Assembly: GCF_910592395.1 (NCBI RefSeq) | Contig: NC_088315.1 | Span: 2,668,501 to 2,732,500 of the forward strand | Length of the DNA: 64,000 bases | Reading direction: 5' to 3' | Origin: Lineus longissimus | Lineage: Eukaryota > Nemertea > Pilidiophora > Heteronemertea > Lineidae | Shown: in pieces, positions 57,893 through 64,000 of the stretch | How positions within the stretch are numbered: the stretch's first letter is position 1 | How the letters are laid out: each line of letters begins with the position of its first letter | Translations under genes and position numbers: made by a program | The notes under the pieces: generated by a model | The model's input: only the letters and a program-made list of their open reading frames with translations | What the model was told of the DNA's origin: nothing | Databases searched by the model: none

Positions 57893-60890
57893 GGCTGCAC
57901 GAGTACCGAGTTCATTGACAAGATCAATACATTCCTGTAGTGGGTTCTGGAAGTGATATTCGGCATCAGACATATCGAAATGGACAATCCTCATATAACC
58001 TTGGTGAAAAAGGGCCAGTTTTCAATGACAGAAACGCTATCTAAGAATTCTTCACCTGAACCCGAGGGTTATTTTTGTAAAAAATGGTAACACATTGACA
58101 GGAGTTTGTCCAAAAAGCAAAAAACATAAGAGAGATAGAAGACCTGTCGAAATACCTTTTCTTCAAATAGTGTGTTTTCTTCCGTTGAAGTCTAGAATCA
58201 ACACTCATTAGTCCAGAATTCTGGAGGTTGTGTTGTACCAAAATACTTCATATTGATTAATAGCACCTTCGTGTGTATCTTGTGAACGGTTAACACCTTG
58301 TTGGAAACGAATGCATTGGGTGAGGTTCTGAGAATGTTCTAGTAGGACCTCCTGTGCTATAAATAAGGCGGTAAATAAAATTATCACACATTGGGCCTAC
58401 TCTGAGAATATGAAACAATTTTGTAAGAAATATTGCATCATCTCACACTCTTTACTAACCCCATTTTTTAAAATCCTCGCGCATGACCTACATTAGGAAA
58501 GTTCTACAGTACAAATAGTTTTTAGGAAGAAAACTTTAGCTATCATCTCATCCAGGTTGTTAGATGCAGTATTATCAACAGGACGTTCTATTAACGTATG
58601 TGTAGGCAGGACAAAGGTAGTTCATTTGATATGAATGGTACATTAGATGAACACGTATCAGTGGTCTTCAGATTCCGCCATTGTATTGGAAACGCGATAA
58701 ACGAGGGATGCCCTTTCATGAATATGTAAGATTTGGCTAATTTGACATGCGTGATGGGGATGCTGCTCATCTCTTGTATGATGCAGCCATCCAGGTGCAC
58801 CTTGGTATCTGACATATATGACGATAACCTTAGAGGACAGTTATGCTCCGTGACTGCTTGTTGGTCAGGATCTTCCTGTAATGGAACACTTGCATCAATA
58901 CTGGTGAAGTGATGAAGTACAAGATAACTGTATGAGACTACAGAATAACGAGGTAGTAGGTCCCATCCCACCATAAGAATGAGGATAAGAGTTAAGCCAA
59001 TGACTCCAATTCATTTGACCAAACAAATACATTGTCGAAACAATAATGGCGACCTACATGTATGGTTGTGTTGCGATTTCTGAATGAGCCCCATTTGTAA
59101 AATAAATCAACTAACCGTCTGTGACGTCTATTCGGGAAAACTGAACCCTTGGTGACTGGAAGTTAATTGGTTATCCATCCCGAAATGTTGTGGAACACTT
59201 ATATCATGGCTGGCGAGGTGCTCATAAGCTGGACACAAGATTTATGATTTGGAGCAATACATGACTGGTCGATTTCATTTGAGGTCCGACAACAGTACTC
59301 GCAGTGCCGACAAAATAACACTTTCATTCCCATTAAACTTCCGATCATGTGGTTGACTCCCTTTAATCAGTTCCAGTGACCAGCACATGGCCGGTAGTGG
59401 CCCCCCTACCTTGCTATCAATAAGCTTACAACCCTCCTCCCCCTCTACTCTCCTATCCCATTCCCTATTTTAGCATTCCAAATTAAAGACACTCTGATGC
59501 TGACGTATTGCTTGGCAAACAAGTAGACACTCCTTCTTATTACCACCTGTTGTTGTCACTGTATACACCTGCTAGTAGAGGCTGGAGGGAACATTCGCAT
59601 CAAAAGAATCAAGCTTTGAAAAAATTCCTTGAATTGAACGTGCAGCGTGTTTGAATTGTGCAATGGAGTCACAACTGTACCTTTTATCATGATTTTTTTG
59701 TGTCAAGTCACAAATGTTACCATGATTCTGTGGTATGAAGGCTTAAACGTTTTCATGTTACCCATCCTGAACCTCATGGTCTCATTCTCTAGGGTTAAAA
59801 AGATGCAAAAACCATTGAGATCCAGATGCATTTTACCATGCCTTAGTGGTGTCAACAAAAATAGCATCCAGTCTGCTTGAGTGTGTTACACGGGATCGCC
59901 ACATACCATAAACATGTTTGATTGATTTTCGTTTGTGAGATTGCCTTTTAGTGCAAGGTCGTCCATTTGCTATATGTTTAGTGATTCGGTCATTCCGATA
60001 ATTTTATTTTGGATCAACACGTTCAAAGTCATGAATCCAATAAGATGTGACAGCCATCAGTCTTCCAATGTGTCACCATTTCAAAGACGGCTATGGCAGT
60101 TGAGCTCCCTGTTGCTTTATCACACAGCACTGAATGGCAATGAACTTTCAAAACTGGAAGAAAACTTGTCATTATTATTGGTTCAAAATGACAGAATTGA
60201 ATGCCATTTTGGAGCAGTCTGTGAGAAGTTATAGTGATGATGAAAAAATGCTTAAATTGATGGTGTTGCGGCTCCTCTGAAGTACACCCATAATTGACAA
60301 GGCGAACATGATTTAGAAATTTGCTTCGGAATATGACTCTGAATGGATGGATCTGTCGGATGATAAAACAATGTCATTAATAAATTTTGTGCATTGAATG
60401 GGAAATTTTCCCTTGATAAAATCAAGAAATGATTTAATGAAAATAATGACAAATCGCAGCTTTCAGTATATATTGAGAGCTTTCTAACATAAATCCTTAT
60501 CATTAGTTATCATTGGACGTTTTAGAAATCAGTTCCCTTGTGTCCAAAATCTAACCACAGAAGACATTTTCTTCTCGTTCCACTATGAAAAAAGCACTTA
60601 TACCTTTCCTTGATCCTGTAGAGATGGTCGGGAGTAATTTGCGTGGAAGGCATTCTTTGATTTTCCTTAACAAGCTGGCCATTCAAACCTCAAACGCGGC
60701 ACTACCTTGATCTGTATGACCAGTTTTTTGTCGGGGATGGATAACTTATATAATTTCTAATATTTCAAGAAGACAGCAGCAGCCACAGTAACTTTTTGGC
60801 AAGTTTACCTATGAGGAGAAATGCTCTTGTACGAACATATAAAATCCGTACTTCTCATTACCAAGAAGAACATTTGACTGTTTGTATCAC

Positions 60891-61309
60891 TAGTAGGGGG
60901 CTTTTTCTCTAACTTTTTTCTGATTTATCCGACAAAAGTCCGACTCTGTCCTAATTTTCCCTGAAAGGTCGGATTTCTAGAAAAACCCTTTGAAATATCA
61001 GGGCTTCCCAAATAGGGCAATAAAGATCAAAGGCTTTTGTTGAATGGGGTTAATGAAGTGTGAGCCAAACACTCAGAGTGACCCTAAGTGTGAACACTTA
61101 TTAGCTCACTCAATTAGGTCACCTCATTAACCCCATTCAACAAAGACCTTTGATCTTTAATGCCCTATTTTGGGAAGCCAAAGTATATTTCACAAGTTTT
61201 CTAGAAATCCGACCTTTCAGGGAAAAATCGGACTATGTCGGACTTTTGTCAGATAACTCATGAAAAAGTTGGAGAAACCGTTAAGAAATCGGAAAAAATG
61301 CTCCTACTG
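60891..61309. mobile_element. Foldback (long inverted-repeat) element, ~420 bp
   Basis: The left arm (60891 to about 61056) and right arm (about 61124-61309) are inverse and roughly 85% alike along their length. Shared blocks include CCTGAAAGGTCGGATTTCTA, GACAAAAGTCCGAC, ATAGGGCA-x-TAAAGATCAAA and TTGAATGGGGTTAATGA. The inner 65 bases hold further small inversions (GTGAGC / GCTCAC). No coding capacity. A transcript would form a long hairpin. Confidence 0.75.
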
Positions 61310-64000
61310 GCATATGAAATGGCCAAGTTTCAAACATTCGGAGGCAATTCCAGCAAATTCGAGCAGGGACCGAACAACGTCGTAAGGAATTAGATGGGCG
61401 AGGAGGATAGTCTGTTTGATTTTAGACGGTGTTTATTACTCAGGGCACGCATTAGTATTTATCATTACAGAAGCTGAGGGACAATTTGTTGCGTGTGTGT
61501 TCCATCGTCTCAAATTCTCCCGTGAATGGGCATAGAAATTTGCCTCAAGGGAGAAGATGGAAGTAGTCAAGTTTATTCGAAACACAGCCAATAGTACTTA
61601 TCACTTTCAAACTTATTGAGTTTTTTCGGCACGTATTTGTTATTATTCCGGCAATCCTTGTTGGGAGGGCAAGGTCTGCACAATGGGACCAGTATACAGG
61701 AACGTGCTACAGCATTTGTAGTTGTTATCATTGCACCCAGCGGGAAAAGTTGTTGTATTAATGAGGTTTATTCCACCTTCCTCGTAAACAACATAAAGAG
61801 ACATAAACGAATTTGTTAATGGCTGTCACAAATGTCCTGTGATGTTTGTCGGATATGATAGTGAGACAACTTCAAGGAAAGCTTAAACAGAAGTATAATT
61901 TCGTACATAACATTGCTGAACTCAAGAGAATTTGTTGCAAACTTGTATCATTGTAGTCCCCGGTCATATTCTGCTCAAAACATTGAGTACAGTTACCCAG
62001 TATCAGTCAGGCTTTTTAAAGGAGAGTATCAGAAATGGCGATGGACGTGAGACATAACTATAATGTCTATGAATTATATCTTATTCCAGAACTGAAAAGT
62101 TCAAGTCACACCAGTAGTGTTAAGATATCTCTTACAAATGTTACTATGCACTGTGAAGTGTATGACATGAAGGAGTAGCACTGACAGTGCACTAATGAAG
62201 ATTAACAAGTATCTGATATGGCAAACCTTCAATTTAGCGTAAACACGAATTGAGCAGCATTGAAAACCACTTGAAGGAATAGCTTTCACTTTATCTAATA
62301 TTCGAAGAGAGAACGTGAGTTATGACGTAAGCGAATTATTTGAACACAGAAAAATGACACTGTGAAAAAAGAGATATTTCAGCAAGATGGATGGCGTTTT
62401 TAATTGCAGACTTGTCTAATGTCATTAAGGTTGACATTAGATATTTCGTCGAAGGCAGAAAATTGATCAATTGGTGAGGCATTGGAAAATTGTCATCGTC
62501 AGAGGGTAAACCTCGTCCCCTGTACATTCAATTGTGTAGTTCTAATTCTCTAGACCTACCATTGTCTATTGGTGAAAAACGTTCAATTTGTCAAACAGTT
62601 AACTTGATGATGCAGGCCTTAAATGAGGTGAAGCGGTGATGAGAACCATATTATCTACTTCTGGTAGCCAAAGCAGCCTTAAAATCACTGAAATCCCTGT
62701 ACATTTTCATTAATCGATAAATAATTTCACCACGGGCAATCTATTCTAAATAACGCTGCCATTGGCAACGGACGTGTTTAAGACATCTTAAAATTAACTC
62801 GGAAGTTATTTGTCCTGATTTGATGAAGCTGGCTTTTGAAATTACAAAATCTTGTGTGTAATAGTTGTATGGTTATTAATCACGGATTTATTAAGTGAAA
62901 GGTGAGAATATCTGCGATAAATCTATAGTAATGTTCGTGTAGTAGATCATCAAAAGTGTATTTGCTATTGCCGGGCGAGTAGAGTGATCCCTTGAAGTTA
63001 TCGCTTAGACAAAAGACAAATGAATCTTGTAGGCTTATAGGATAGAATAGCCTACCGTCTTTGATATTTTTTGAAGATTTACTGATTGAAAAACCAAAAA
63101 TGGCTTTCGGGATCTTTTTTATGCACACTATTTTTAAGCTGGGACTGTCATTGGGAACCTTTGCCCACTCTGCAAAAGATTTAAGAAATACTATTTTAGC
63201 TCATTGCTATGTGCGGAAGTAGTCGTTGTCTCTGGCAGCTTTCATCTGTTCGTGGTTGCATTCATATCAAGGTTTGTCAAGGAATCCTGATGCAACAGCT
63301 TTTAACTATGGATGGTAAGAAAGTAATTGCCCCACATAAAACACTCCCTGCAGGAACCTCTTATTTTACCGACGTAGCCGCGTTAAAGCTTTTTTGCCTG
63401 ATGCTCTGACTTCATCTCAGAGATAACGATACTTGGCAAGTTTAAACACAATTAGCGTCAAGGCCAGCCCTGTAAAGTACCTATTCCTATCTTTATCACC
63501 TTCTCCAACACAGTCTCTCCAATTGCTTAAGATTGATTAGGTCATTAAATTGATTGAGTTGTTGATAACTGAGGGGGTGGTTGGTAAAGAAATGACAATA
63601 CAGTATGTCGACAGTTGTGTGAGGAAGTTGAATGAATACTGTTTAGTCTAATTTGTGTCAACAATGGTAAAAGCATTCCCCAAGAGTGTTTTTTTCGAGG
63701 AGGGAGGGGCGAGGCAGGATTTCAGTTTTTGCATGACTGAGATGACATGGAATAGACAAAGGAGACTATCTACAAGTAGCAAACGTTTACAGCTGGTATA
63801 ATTCAGTGGCAAAAAAACGAACTTTCCCAATGGACACCATCCATACAGAAGAGTTTCCATCCATATTGGTGTATCTGGAAGGGCATGGCACAGCCAATGT
63901 CAGGAGGGGTTAAAATTGCTAGAAAATTATTACCATTTATTTTCAAGCTTTTCCATTAGCCATCAAATGAGTAGTACTTCGTCATCACAGACCCGACCAA

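Larger units (their letters stand above)
51525..64000. other. 12.5-kb region without a recognised gene, possibly the long first intron of the LRR gene
   Basis: Contains a dispersed repeat copy (51942-52038), a bulged hairpin (54157-54245), a C18 tract (55299-55316), a diverged duplication (57546-57892) and a foldback element (60891-61309). Short ORFs such as 53214-53603 (129 codons) and 58591-58974 on the - strand have no recognisable domain or convincing splice borders. Confidence 0.5.

Noticed and set aside
1-64000. tRNA and rRNA genes
   Set aside because: No cloverleaf with a GGTTCGA-type B box or rRNA-like conserved block was noticed on reading. A tRNAscan-SE and Infernal run would settle this.

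Overview
This is animal nuclear DNA, most likely from a marine invertebrate bilaterian. Genes are split by spliceosomal introns of a few hundred bases to several kilobases with GT..AG borders. AATAAA signals follow the ends of some genes. Intergenic DNA is A+T-rich and carries MITE-like inverted-repeat elements and minisatellites. There are no operons and no prokaryotic signals. The species cannot be named from sequence alone; a lophotrochozoan or non-vertebrate deuterostome would fit.

Region 1 (1-17.3 kb, + strand): the 3' three-quarters or so of a fibrocystin/fibrocystin-L (PKHD1/PKHD1L1) family gene. Twenty-six exons join without a frame break into about 3,232 codons: a two-exon cupredoxin-like module, IPT/TIG repeats, G8 module, PbH1 module, second G8, second PbH1, a long C-terminal ectodomain, one transmembrane helix and a tail of about 180 residues. 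The 5' end lies outside the window.

Region 2 (17.5-21.2 kb, +): a complete four-exon gene for a 522-residue secreted protein with Ig-like folds, family not recognised. Region 3 (20.8-29.2 kb): no convincing gene, only diverged repeats and one hairpin. Region 4 (29.2-30.3 kb, +): an intronless rhodopsin-class GPCR of FMRFamide-receptor type. Region 5 (30.3-36.3 kb): minisatellites, a possible + strand exon at 33.3-33.6 kb, and two well-bordered - strand exons at 34.9-35.2 kb from an unrecognised gene. Region 6 (36.4-39.5 kb, +): a complete ten-exon NSFL1C/p47 gene (UBA, SEP, UBX), the p97/VCP adaptor.

Region 7 (40-49.1 kb, +): three inverted-repeat elements, two of them nested, and two tandem three-exon genes for 76-residue single-LIM CRIP proteins. 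Their third exons are almost identical while exons 1 and 2 have diverged, which suggests gene conversion. Region 8 (49.6-50.8 kb): a 72-bp minisatellite of about 15 units built from 38+34 bp half-units. Region 9 (51.0-51.5 kb): the signal-peptide and LRRNT exon of a leucine-rich-repeat protein (+), and on the other strand a weak candidate exon ending in a hydrophobic tail. Region 10 (51.5-64 kb): no gene recognised; it holds a dispersed repeat, a diverged duplication, a C18 tract and a 420-bp foldback element.

The genes do not form an obvious pathway. I did not find a clear new biological system. The best leads are the Ig-like secreted protein, the gene conversion between CRIP copies, the processing-site layout of the fibrocystin-like protein, the unnamed - strand gene at 35 kb, and the foldback/MITE families.
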